A stretch of 36,268 nt of DNA from positions 1 to 36,268 of the forward strand of contig JACROI010000045.1 in NCBI GenBank assembly GCA_016214465.1, given 5' to 3'. Both the position numbers and the translations under genes were made by a program. Below are positions 8,654 through 15,733 of the stretch, one piece after another; position 1 is the first letter of the stretch; the number at the start of each line of letters is the position of its first letter. Below the pieces are notes generated by a model. It had not been told where the DNA came from. It did no database searches and worked only from the letters and a program-made list of their open reading frames with translations. This DNA comes from Candidatus Magasanikiibacteriota bacterium. Its GTDB lineage: Bacteria; Patescibacteriota; Patescibacteriia; Magasanikbacterales; UBA10003.

Positions 8654-9170
8654 ACACTTCAGCTTTCAATGACATGTTTATTAAAAATGAAGCGTCGCGA
8701 TTTAAGTTGACTTCTGAAATGGAAATAAGATAATCGCTGTGCTCCAATGCGGTTAAATATGACAATAAATCAACAAATTCCCCTTGAGTGTCAATTTGCA
8801 AATCTATTTTATCAATATCTCGGTTCTTTGTTTTATCAGCGCGGGCAATGTTGATTTTTTGTTTAATGGAGAATTTATCAGCCAAGCCCTCCAGATAAGA
8901 GATAAAGCCGATTTCTTCTCCATTTTTAATGAATAAGGACCTTAATTCAGTAGTGATTTGTTTGGCCTGCGCCAGAATATTTTGCGATTTGTGAAGATAG
9001 CGCACTTTTTCATATTTTAATTCCAAAGAAGTGCGCAGTTCTAAAATATGGTTGTTCATTTTTTGTATGCTTTGATATTGTGGGTAAATAATCAAAAAAC
9101 TCACTAAGAAAAAAAATGCTAAAATACCGCCTGTGATATAGATTAATTTTTTTTCATGTGTTTGAAACAT
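8640..9170 (-). CDS. pilO: Type IV pilus assembly protein PilO-like
   Basis: 176 residues. A short cytoplasmic N-terminus is followed by one TM helix at about 12-30 (GGILAFFFLVSFLIIYP), a coiled coil at about 33-75, and a ferredoxin-like C-terminal part. The latter contains FISYLEGLADKFSI and FVDLLSYLTALEHSDYLISI, a pattern typical of PilO. PilO pairs with PilN in the inner membrane to link the PilM ring to the pilus machinery. Sequence identity in PilO is low across bacteria, so position after pilM and pilN carries much of the weight. Gap to pilN is 8 nt; no SD. Confidence 0.85.
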   Translation of the reverse strand: MFQTHEKKLIYITGGILAFFFLVSFLIIYPQYQSIQKMNNHILELRTSLELKYEKVRYLHKSQNILAQAKQITTELRSLFIKNGEEIGFISYLEGLADKFSIKQKINIARADKTKNRDIDKIDLQIDTQGEFVDLLSYLTALEHSDYLISISEVNLNRDASFLINMSLKAEVYVQN

Positions 9171-9178
9171 AAGGTGTT

Positions 9179-9709
9179 TTATGGCAGATTCATTTCAATG
9201 TTGATGATAAAATTGATGTTTTCTTTGGCGGTTAAAGTTGAGGCCGGCAAGTCAAGCTTTTTAACCCAGGGCAATTTGGTTAAATTGTCTTTCAACAACA
9301 ACAGATCGGCGCGGGTTTTAGCCATACCCTGAATGATCAGATTTTCGTTTTCTTTATTAAAATCAAGGCCGTTTAGGAAAATGCCGGTTGACAGGTTTTT
9401 TAAGGTTTCAGCCAAATATGGTGTCCAGAAAAAAAAGTTACTTTGCGCCTCGTCTATATTTTTTAAATCTTTGTTGATTTTTTGAATTTCCTGATTGATT
9501 TGATTGTAGACCGGTTCCAGATTGGTAGTGCGTGATTGAACAGACCCGAGATTGGAGAGGAGTATCTGGTTGGCCACGACCAAAGAAATCGCCACTATCA
9601 GTCCGTAAAGTAAAATTATTTCAATTAAAAAACGCGAATAAAGAACCAAATAAATATGGTTAATCAGCTTCTTTTTTTCCGGCGGCATTAAATTGATAAT
9701 GATTTCCAT
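9179..9709 (-). CDS. pilN: Type IV pilus assembly protein PilN-like
   Basis: 176 residues. The N-terminal INLMPPE (residues 5-11) is the conserved INLLP-type peptide that PilN uses to dock onto PilM. A TM helix follows at about 30-52, then a coiled coil with NQINQEIQKINKDLKNI. The C-terminal ferredoxin-like domain contains IFLNGLDFNKENENLIIQGMA and INFIINIEMNLP. The length is slightly under that of proteobacterial PilN. It lies directly after pilM with a 6-nt gap. Confidence 0.9.
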   Translation of the reverse strand: MEIIINLMPPEKKKLINHIYLVLYSRFLIEIILLYGLIVAISLVVANQILLSNLGSVQSRTTNLEPVYNQINQEIQKINKDLKNIDEAQSNFFFWTPYLAETLKNLSTGIFLNGLDFNKENENLIIQGMAKTRADLLLLKDNLTKLPWVKKLDLPASTLTAKENINFIINIEMNLP

Positions 9710-9715
9710 AGAAAT

Positions 9716-10795
9716 CTACAAATTTATCGGCGTTTCCACCGCTCTCATCGCCAGTCCCACTGCCGTGGTATATAGAAGCGAGTGTTCTTCGTCAATTGGC
9801 GGTTGTCCGATTGGAAAAAGATTAACCCAAGGATTGGCTTTTCTCACTTTTAATTTTAATTTGGCTGACAGATAATTTTCCAATGCAGGCAAGTTGGCTC
9901 CGCCTCCGCATAGTCGAATGCCAGTTAAAGGATTTTTTTCCGGAAAATGCAGCTTGTAAAATTGAATGGCTTGAGTGATCTTGTCGGCCAATTCATTTAA
10001 ACTGCCCTCCAAGGCGGATTTAAGGTTTCCTTTACATTTTTTTGAGTCCAGCCCGCATTCTTTTTTCATTTTTTCAGCTTCGGACAATTCCAGATTCATG
10101 GCATTGGAAATTCTTTCAGTCACCTCTTGTCCTGCAAAAGCCAAAGAAAGTGAAAATTGTATTACTCCATGATCAAAAATTATAAAACTGGCTCTGGTGG
10201 CTCCCAAGTCCAAAATACCGCGAGCTTCGTGTGAAAGATCTTTTTGGCGATTGATAACAGCGCGGGTGATGGCAGTGGCTTCAACTTCCATTGCCAGAGG
10301 CGTGAGCCCGGCTATATTTAAAAGATAAGTATAGGTGTCCGCGATTCTTTTGGGTACAGCCGCGAGTAGCACCGAAACATTATTATCTTCTTGTCCAATA
10401 ACTTGCCAATCCAAATAAATATCATCCAAATCAAACGGTAAATATGATGGAGCAACTTCGCGGATAGTTTCTTCAGTAATTTCTTCTTCCGTTGTTTTTA
10501 ATTGAATCAATTGGATGTAAGTTTTGGTTTCCGGCAATGAAATGGCCACCCATGGAGAAACAGCCAGTCCGTCTTTTTGTTTGGCAATATGATTTTTTAA
10601 GATCTTCATTATTTCCTCCGGCTTTTGAAGTTCTCCGTCTATAATCCAACCCGGTGGCAGTGGAATTTGAGAATGGTGCGCTAATTTAAAATGTGGTTTT
10701 AAAAAATTATCGCGCATCTGTTGCAGCTGCACCAATTTAATGGAGCGGTCACCAATATCCAATCCGAAAGAGTTATGAAATGGGTTTAAAAACAT
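9716..10795 (-). CDS. pilM: Type IV pilus assembly protein PilM (actin-like ATPase)
   Basis: 359 residues, full length for PilM, a cytoplasmic actin-like ATPase that forms a ring and binds PilN. The first actin-fold phosphate loop is seen in FGLDIGDRSIKLVQLQQ (residues 10-26). A second is in ARGILDLGATRASFIIFDHG (about 192-210). The adenosine loop is IRLCGGGANLPALENYL near 293-309. The C-terminus LLYTTAVGLAMRAV is family-typical. It follows pilC by 7 nt. No SD precedes the ATG, as in the rest of this operon. Confidence 0.95.
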   Translation of the reverse strand: MFLNPFHNSFGLDIGDRSIKLVQLQQMRDNFLKPHFKLAHHSQIPLPPGWIIDGELQKPEEIMKILKNHIAKQKDGLAVSPWVAISLPETKTYIQLIQLKTTEEEITEETIREVAPSYLPFDLDDIYLDWQVIGQEDNNVSVLLAAVPKRIADTYTYLLNIAGLTPLAMEVEATAITRAVINRQKDLSHEARGILDLGATRASFIIFDHGVIQFSLSLAFAGQEVTERISNAMNLELSEAEKMKKECGLDSKKCKGNLKSALEGSLNELADKITQAIQFYKLHFPEKNPLTGIRLCGGGANLPALENYLSAKLKLKVRKANPWVNLFPIGQPPIDEEHSLLYTTAVGLAMRAVETPINL

Positions 10796-10802
10796 AAATA
10801 AA

Positions 10803-11891
10803 TTACATTGCTTGCGATAGGGAATACATTGGCATTATCACGGAAATTGCCAGTCCGCCCACTACTACGCCAAGGAAGATAATGAGCACCGGCTCGATAA
10901 TCGTGGAGATATTTTTCAGTGTCTGATCAATCTCTTCGTTGTAATATGCCGCCAGTTCATTTAGTAAGTCATCAGTGGTGCCAGAACGTTCTCCCACCAT
11001 AATCATTTGCGTGGCCAATGGCGGAAACAGTTTGGGATAAAATTCCAAAGAATCGGAAATGGTGACGCCGGTTTTGACATTTTTAGACGCCTCCAGAACA
11101 GCATTTTTGTAATGGACATTGTTTAAAACATCAGCAGTAATTTCCAAGGCCTCAATAATTGGTATGGCGCTTTTAGAAAGTGAGCTTAAAGTCATGGTAA
11201 ATCGAGCTAAATTTAATTGTTTGGAAATTTTGCCAAAAATAGGGAGTTTAAGCAGTAATGAATCCAAAGCCGAACGCATTGTTGGTTTCTTTTTTAGATA
11301 AATAAAACTGATTATCAGCAGAATCAAAAGTATTATCACCCAGATACCATAATTGATTAAAAATGAACTGACGGCAATAAGAATGCGCGTGGGCAGAGGC
11401 AACTCCACATTCATTTCACCAAACAGATCCAAGAGTTTCGGCAGAACAAATACCACCATTTCCACGCCTATGCCCGCCACTGCTGTCAAGACGACAATCG
11501 GATAAATCATAGCTCCTTTGACTTTAGAATTCAGCTCCTTATTTTTTTTCATTTGTTTAACAATCTCTGACAAGCTTTCATCCAATTTGCCTGACACCTC
11601 GCCAGCCGCCAGCATTTTTACATAAATCGCGGGCATTAATTCCGGAAACATAGTGAGAGTGTCGGCCAGTGTTGTGCCCTTGTTCACTTCTTGGCCAACG
11701 GCCTTCACCATTTCTTTTAGTTTGAGGTTGGGTGTTTGGGCTGCCAAAATGCGAAACGACTCGGTAATGGACAGTCCGGCTTTCAACATGACGCGCAGAT
11801 TATCCATTAAAAAGATTTTTTGCGCCACGCTGATGCGGTCGATTTTATCTGAAATTTTTTGCCAAAGAGTTTTGGTATTTTGTTTGGACAT
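10803..11891 (-). CDS. pilC: Type IV pilus inner-membrane platform protein PilC
   Basis: 362 residues with the duplicated type II secretion F domain: one copy at about 25-150 (FLMDNLRVMLKAGLSITESFRILA) and one at about 225-355 (LNLARFTMTLSSLSKSAIPIIEALEI). Each contains the conserved (L/T)xxLxxxGxxxxxAL pattern. Three TM helices are visible, at about 145-170, 190-212 and the C-terminal LIIFLGVVVGGLAISVIMPMY. PilC anchors the PilB motor and drives pilin insertion. It is slightly shorter than the usual about 400 residues. It begins 5 nt after pilB. Confidence 0.95.
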   Translation of the reverse strand: MSKQNTKTLWQKISDKIDRISVAQKIFLMDNLRVMLKAGLSITESFRILAAQTPNLKLKEMVKAVGQEVNKGTTLADTLTMFPELMPAIYVKMLAAGEVSGKLDESLSEIVKQMKKNKELNSKVKGAMIYPIVVLTAVAGIGVEMVVFVLPKLLDLFGEMNVELPLPTRILIAVSSFLINYGIWVIILLILLIISFIYLKKKPTMRSALDSLLLKLPIFGKISKQLNLARFTMTLSSLSKSAIPIIEALEITADVLNNVHYKNAVLEASKNVKTGVTISDSLEFYPKLFPPLATQMIMVGERSGTTDDLLNELAAYYNEEIDQTLKNISTIIEPVLIIFLGVVVGGLAISVIMPMYSLSQAM

Positions 11892-11896
11892 ATTAT

Positions 11897-13615
11897 TTAA
11901 TCGCGAGTAGCCTCTAAAATTTCTTCCAGAGTCGTAAGGCCGAGTTTGGCTTTAATTATGCCATCTTGAAGCATGCTAGTAAAACCATTTTTAATAGCGC
12001 CTTGACGAAGCTCTTCTACGCTGGCTTTTTTATTGATTAATTCGGCAATATCCTTGCTGACTTCAAGAGTTTCATAAATTCCCAATCGGCCTTTGTAGCC
12101 ATCGTTGTTGCATTTTTGGCAGCCCTCGCCGCGATAAAATGTCCATGATTTCAAAGCGGCGTCGCCTGTTTTTAAACATTCGTGTTTTTTAAATAGCTCA
12201 ACCATTTTTTTTGTATCCACTATTTTTTCCAAATCAGCGATGTTTTCCATTGTTAATTTGTATTCTTTTTTGCAAAACGGACAGATTTTGCGCACCAAAC
12301 GCTGTGCCATAATCAGATTGGTGGTGAAAGCAACGAGAAATGATGGCACGCCCATATCAAGTAAACGCGGAAGAGCTGTCGGGGCATCATTGGTGTGAAG
12401 AGTTGAAAGGACTAAGTGTCCTGTTAGGGCCGCATGAGCTGAAATTTCCGCGGTTTCCGGATCGCGGATTTCACCCACCATGATAATATCCGGATCTTGG
12501 CGCAAAAACGCGCGTAGTCCGGTGGCAAAAGTGTAATTCACCCGCGGTTGAACCTGGCTTTGATTAATGCGTGGCATGTGGTATTCAATCGGGTCTTCAA
12601 TCGTCACGATATTTACACCGGGTTGATTGAGAATATTTAGAACCGAATAAAGTGTAGTGGTTTTTCCAGAGCCGGTCGGGCCGGTTACCAAAACCATACC
12701 GTGCGGCTTGTTAATTGCGTTTTCAATTCTTTTTTTATCATCTGGCAAAAAGCCTAATTGGTCCAAGGTTAATGGTTTGGTGCTTTCTGGCAACAAACGC
12801 ATGACGATTTTTTCGCCATCATAGACCGGCAAAATTGACACGCGCAAAGATATTTTTTCATCCTGGATTTCAATTTTAATGCGGCCGTCTTGTGGTTGTT
12901 GGTGTTCATCAAGTTTGAGATTGGCGAGAATTTTGATTCTGGCGATTATGCCGGCCTGTACGGCTTTGGGCAAAGTCATCACTTGCCGCAAAACACCATC
13001 CACGCGATAGCGCACGGCCATTTCTTTTTCCATTGGTTCAATGTGAATATCCGACGCTTTTTCAAACACCGCGTGTTCCAAAATGCTGTTGACGATGTTT
13101 ATAATTGGCAGGTCTTCGGCAATTTTTTTCAATTGTTTTTCATCGCCAGCATCTTCCAATTTAATGATTTGCAGTTCCGATTCTAAAGTGGCGTGGTATT
13201 TTCGCAAGACCTCTTTCAAAGAGCCTGGTGTTGTCAAATGGATTTTTACGTCAAGCCCAGTTTTCCGTTTGATAAATTCAGCGGTTTGTAAATCTAAAGG
13301 ATCCAAAACCGCGACTTTCAATTCTTTGCCTTCTTTGGCAAATATCACCACTTGCCGGGCCACGGCTAAGGGGCTGGGAATGAGAGAAATCACTTCTTTT
13401 TTGATTTCACGATTTTTCAAATCAATAAAAGGCAGATTAAAATGGTCGGCAATGGCTTGATAAAAAACCGTTTCATCAACAATGTTTTTACTGGTTAAAT
13501 ATGATTCCAAAGGCAGGCGCGTTTTTTCCGCGGCTTTCAGCGCCGCGCGCAATCCGGCTTCATCTAGAATTTTTTTGTCTTTAATAATTTTTTTAAGGAT
13601 ATCAATATTGATCAT
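11897..13615 (-). CDS. pilB: Type IV pilus extension ATPase PilB
   Basis: 572 residues. The N-terminal domain (1-145) is of the MshEN/T2SSE_N type. The ATPase core shows Walker A GPTGSGKT at 312-319, the Asp box near 341, Walker B around RQDPDIIMVGEIRD (372-385), and the His box LSTLHTNDA. A four-cysteine zinc site is formed by C445, C448, C499 and C502, normal for PilB/GspE. It is the first gene of the pil operon. A second PilB-type ATPase sits at 34285-35946. No PilT retraction ATPase is present in the window. Confidence 0.96.
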   Translation of the reverse strand: MINIDILKKIIKDKKILDEAGLRAALKAAEKTRLPLESYLTSKNIVDETVFYQAIADHFNLPFIDLKNREIKKEVISLIPSPLAVARQVVIFAKEGKELKVAVLDPLDLQTAEFIKRKTGLDVKIHLTTPGSLKEVLRKYHATLESELQIIKLEDAGDEKQLKKIAEDLPIINIVNSILEHAVFEKASDIHIEPMEKEMAVRYRVDGVLRQVMTLPKAVQAGIIARIKILANLKLDEHQQPQDGRIKIEIQDEKISLRVSILPVYDGEKIVMRLLPESTKPLTLDQLGFLPDDKKRIENAINKPHGMVLVTGPTGSGKTTTLYSVLNILNQPGVNIVTIEDPIEYHMPRINQSQVQPRVNYTFATGLRAFLRQDPDIIMVGEIRDPETAEISAHAALTGHLVLSTLHTNDAPTALPRLLDMGVPSFLVAFTTNLIMAQRLVRKICPFCKKEYKLTMENIADLEKIVDTKKMVELFKKHECLKTGDAALKSWTFYRGEGCQKCNNDGYKGRLGIYETLEVSKDIAELINKKASVEELRQGAIKNGFTSMLQDGIIKAKLGLTTLEEILEATRD

Positions 13616-13623
13616 ACCCCAAC

Positions 13624-13632
13624 ATTATACCA
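13624..13632 (-). promoter_or_regulatory. Extended -10 promoter of the pil operon
   Basis: On the minus strand TG, one base and TATAAT (13629-13624) lie 8 nt before the pilB ATG. Transcription would start at about 13617, so the pilB mRNA would be nearly leaderless. No SD sequence is present, which fits. Confidence 0.6.
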
Positions 13633-13660
13633 AATTTTGTAAAAGAAGCATAGATGTTTG

Positions 13661-13689
13661 AAAAAGGCCCACAGCAGTTGCTGAAGGCC
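13661..13689 (-). terminator. Rho-independent terminator of the transglutaminase-like gene
   Basis: On the minus strand GGCC-TT-CAGCA pairs across an AC loop with TGCTG-TG-GGCC, interrupted by one T-T mismatch and one G-U pair. Five T residues (13665-13661) follow. It ends the gene at 13708-14265 just before the pilB promoter. Confidence 0.85.
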
Positions 13690-13707
13690 AAATCATCTCC
13701 TTTGTGG

Positions 13708-14265
13708 TTAGTCTTTGAAAACCCAAGCAAATCCAGGGTTTTGATATTTGCCGGTCGGGTCGGCGTAGTCAAGCTCGGTAATGTTGGCTCTAGTTAGCGA
13801 CTCGCTGAATAGGTCAATAATCATTGGCCCGGCATTGTTATCCATGGCCAATACCCAGGTGTAGCCGACACTGTCGGGTATAATTTTTCCGTAGGCCTTG
13901 GCAATTATTCCGCATTCTTTCAGCAAGATAAAGAGAAGCGCGTGATAGTAGCGGCAACAGGCCATGTGCTTCCTAAGCGCATAAGACAGATTGGTCTGCT
14001 CTTCCGTCGGTTGATTGACGAAAGAGTGGTAAAAAATCTGTTCTTCCGTTGTCTGAGCAGTGTTTTTTAGCGCCACGGCGTTTTTGGTAAAGACCTCCAA
14101 CACCTGCGCTTTCGCGGCCGCAATGCGGTCGTCTAGGTTCTCCAAACTGCGCCATGCTTTGGCGTTTTGGCACAGGTGACGAAGTTGAGGACAGTCATCA
14201 ATCACCACGCCATAGATACTGGCATTGAGCCAGTTCTTGCTTACCTGATATATTTTCTGTTCCAT
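13708..14265 (-). CDS. Transglutaminase-like protein lacking the catalytic His (hypothetical)
   Basis: 185 residues from the second of two adjacent ATGs. AAGGAGG lies at 14277-14271, five bases upstream, which decides the start; the first ATG at 14268 is possible. A longer reading from TTG at 14343 is wrong, because that TTG is the promoter -35 box. The segment ACCRYYHALLFILLKECGI looks like the transglutaminase-fold Cys helix (C-R-x-x-A-x-x-x-x-x-L-L-x-x-x-G-I). GYTWVLA then resembles the G-H-A-W-V strand but with Tyr for His, and MIIDLFSES matches the Asp strand. There is no signal peptide. The stand-alone unit has its own promoter, structured leader and terminator, and richer GC than its neighbours, suggesting transfer. 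The fold call is an inference from motif spacing and is moderate at best. Confidence 0.75.
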   Translation of the reverse strand: MEQKIYQVSKNWLNASIYGVVIDDCPQLRHLCQNAKAWRSLENLDDRIAAAKAQVLEVFTKNAVALKNTAQTTEEQIFYHSFVNQPTEEQTNLSYALRKHMACCRYYHALLFILLKECGIIAKAYGKIIPDSVGYTWVLAMDNNAGPMIIDLFSESLTRANITELDYADPTGKYQNPGFAWVFKD

Positions 14266-14288
14266 CATATCCTCCTTGTGGGTTGAAT

Positions 14289-14304
14289 CGCTCTTTCCAG
14301 AGCG
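14289..14304 (-). promoter_or_regulatory. GNRA-capped hairpin in the 5' leader
   Basis: CGCTCT-GGAA-AGAGCG is a perfect 6-bp stem with a GNRA-type tetraloop, between the predicted transcription start (about 14309) and the AAGGAGG. It may stabilise the mRNA 5' end. Confidence 0.55.
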
Positions 14305-14315
14305 AGGTTGATTAG

Positions 14316-14343
14316 AGTATAGATGAATTGAGTATTTTGTCAA
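14316..14343 (-). promoter_or_regulatory. Consensus sigma70-type promoter
   Basis: TTGACA (14343-14338), 16-bp spacer, TATACT (14321-14316) on the minus strand. It is a near-perfect housekeeping promoter for the transglutaminase-like gene. Confidence 0.85.
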
Positions 14344-14358
14344 TCATTTGAGTGCCTC

Positions 14359-14387
14359 TTGCCAAAAATTTAAGCCCATGATATACT
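14359..14387 (+). promoter_or_regulatory. Promoter of rpsF-ssb-rpsR
   Basis: TTGCCA at 14359-14364, 17-bp spacer and TATACT at 14382-14387, with TG one base before the -10 (14379-14380). The predicted start is near 14394, leaving a leader of about 110 nt. Confidence 0.75.
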
Positions 14388-14393
14388 TATTCT

Positions 14394-14505
14394 ACATTAA
14401 AAATACTTATAAATATCTATAAGCGAAGCTTGTAAATTGTTTGCTTTCAGCAAATAAATACATCGGGCTTCGCCCCGATATATCGGGGACTCATCCCTAG
14501 AAATT
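14394..14505 (+). promoter_or_regulatory. Structured 5' leader of the rpsF operon
   Basis: Several hairpins can form: CTTATA/TATAAG (about 14406-14423), TTTGCT/AGCAAA (about 14440-14454), and a GC-rich palindrome CCCCGATATATCGGGG at 14473-14488. The upstream half of this palindrome can instead pair with ATCGGG at 14463-14468, so two GC-rich hairpins are mutually exclusive. The position suggests autogenous control by S6:S18, which is known in other bacteria, but I cannot match the published S6:S18 leader consensus here. Confidence 0.45.
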
Positions 14506-14937
14506 ATGCGAAAATATGACTGTTTATTTCTTTTGCCAGGCACTTTTTCCGATAGCGAAGTACCGGGTCTTTTGGAAAATATCAAAGGCATTTTAGCCGA
14601 GTTTGGTGCGGAGAGTTCGCAATTTGAAAATTTGGGTCGGCAGAAATTGGCTTATCCGATTAAGGGCGGCCATTTTGCCTATGTAGTCAATTCTTCTTTT
14701 TCATTGGCTCCCGAAAAAGTGTCTGTTTTAAAAAGTAAAATGATTTTGGAGCCGTTTGTTTGGCGTTTTTTGCTTTCCGACCATCAAGCTAAAGAAGTTA
14801 TTAGACGCCGTTTGGTTCAACCAATGTCTGATAAGACATCGTCCGCTCAATCCAAAGAATCCTGTAAAGGGGTTGATTTGAAAGCTATTGACAAAAAAAT
14901 TGAAGAAATTTTACAGCAGGAAAATATTGAGATATAA
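14506..14937 (+). CDS. rpsF: 30S ribosomal protein S6
   Basis: 143 residues. The S6 fold is recognisable from RKYDCLFLLPGTFSDSEVPGLLENI, NLGRQKLAYPIKGGHFAYVV and EPFVWRFLLSD. S6 binds S18 on the platform of the small subunit. The protein is longer than the roughly 95-residue core. The extension from about residue 105 is charged and ends VDLKAIDKKIEEILQQENIEI, a tail style common in CPR S6. Gene order rpsF-ssb-rpsR is the classic bacterial one. The ATG has no SD. Confidence 0.95.
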   Translation: MRKYDCLFLLPGTFSDSEVPGLLENIKGILAEFGAESSQFENLGRQKLAYPIKGGHFAYVVNSSFSLAPEKVSVLKSKMILEPFVWRFLLSDHQAKEVIRRRLVQPMSDKTSSAQSKESCKGVDLKAIDKKIEEILQQENIEI

Positions 14938-14976
14938 TAAAGAACAATGTTTGTTAAAAATTTAAAATAAGCAAAT

Positions 14977-15429
14977 ATGAATTTGAATCGCGCAATGATT
15001 ATCGGCAACCTTACTCGCGATCCGGAAGCCCGCACCACTCCGACCGGGAAATCAGTTGTTTCTTTTGATGTGGCCACCAACCACTCCTGGACCAATAGCG
15101 CCGGAGTAAAACAGGACGAGGTTGAATATCACCACATTGTGGCTTGGGCAAAATTGGCTGACATTTGCCGCCAATATCTTAGCAAAGGTCGTAAAGTTTA
15201 TGTGGAGGGTCGTTTGAAAACACGCGAATGGGTAGGCAATGATGGAGTGAAACGCACTCGCACTGAAATTATTGCTGATAATATGATTATGCTGGATAGG
15301 GGATCGAGTGTCGGTGGAGGAGCCGCGCCATCTTTCACGCCTCCTTTGCCAACAGTTGACGCCGGAACCACGCCACCTGTTCAACCATCTAATGAAGAAG
15401 AAATAAAAGTAGAAGATATTCCATTTTAA
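14977..15429 (+). CDS. ssb: Single-stranded DNA-binding protein
   Basis: 150 residues. The OB fold runs from MNLNRAMIIGNLTRDPEARTTPTGKSVVSFDVATN through WAKLADICRQYLSKGRKVYVEGRLKTREW to TEIIADNMIMLD (about residue 108). A flexible Pro/Gly-rich linker follows, and the acidic tip VEDIPF recruits replication and repair partners in other bacteria. It lies 39 nt after rpsF, without SD; TATAAT at 14931-14936 might be a weak internal promoter. Confidence 0.97.
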   Translation: MNLNRAMIIGNLTRDPEARTTPTGKSVVSFDVATNHSWTNSAGVKQDEVEYHHIVAWAKLADICRQYLSKGRKVYVEGRLKTREWVGNDGVKRTRTEIIADNMIMLDRGSSVGGGAAPSFTPPLPTVDAGTTPPVQPSNEEEIKVEDIPF

Positions 15430-15440
15430 ATAACACCATT

Positions 15441-15671
15441 ATGATAAGAGGCAGAAAAAAAAGAATCGTTCCAAAAATTTGTTATTTTTGCGTTAATAAT
15501 TTGAATAAAGCGGATTATAAAGACATCACTTTGTTGCGCCGGTTTGTTTCTTCTTTTATGAAGATAGCTCCCAAGCGCCGCAGTGGTTTATGTTCAATGC
15601 ATCAGCGTAAAGTGGCTACAGCCATCAAGCGCGCCAGAGAAATGTCTTTGTTGCCGTATTTGCCGAGTTAA
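15441..15671 (+). CDS. rpsR: 30S ribosomal protein S18
   Basis: 76 residues, the usual length. Core motifs are DYKDITLLRRFVSSFMKIAPKRRSG and HQRKVATAIKRAREMSLLPY. CYFC near residue 14 and a Cys-Ser-Met-His near residue 53 make this a cysteine-containing S18 that could bind zinc. S18 partners S6, encoded two genes upstream. Gap to ssb is 11 nt, no SD. A strong hairpin follows. Confidence 0.96.
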   Translation: MIRGRKKRIVPKICYFCVNNLNKADYKDITLLRRFVSSFMKIAPKRRSGLCSMHQRKVATAIKRAREMSLLPYLPS

Positions 15672-15696
15672 ATTATTTGATATATAGAAAAATTTT

Positions 15697-15725
15697 AATA
15701 GGGGCGAGATTTTCTCGCCCCTATT
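15697..15725 (+). terminator. Hairpin terminator after rpsR
   Basis: AATAGGGGCGAGA and TCTCGCCCCTATT form a perfect 13-bp stem around a 3-nt loop, followed by TTAAT. The U tract is short, so termination may be partial, allowing read-through into epmA 8 nt further on. Confidence 0.65.
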
Positions 15726-15733
15726 TAATACCT

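Noticed and set aside
14266-14343. N-terminal extension of the transglutaminase-like protein to TTG at 14343
   Set aside because: That TTG is part of a perfect TTGACA -35 box, and an AAGGAGG sits directly before the two ATGs at 14268 and 14265.
15677-15733. N-terminal extension of epmA to an in-frame TTG at 15677
   Set aside because: The extension would translate the 13-bp rpsR terminator hairpin; the protein from ATG 15734 starts as expected for the family.
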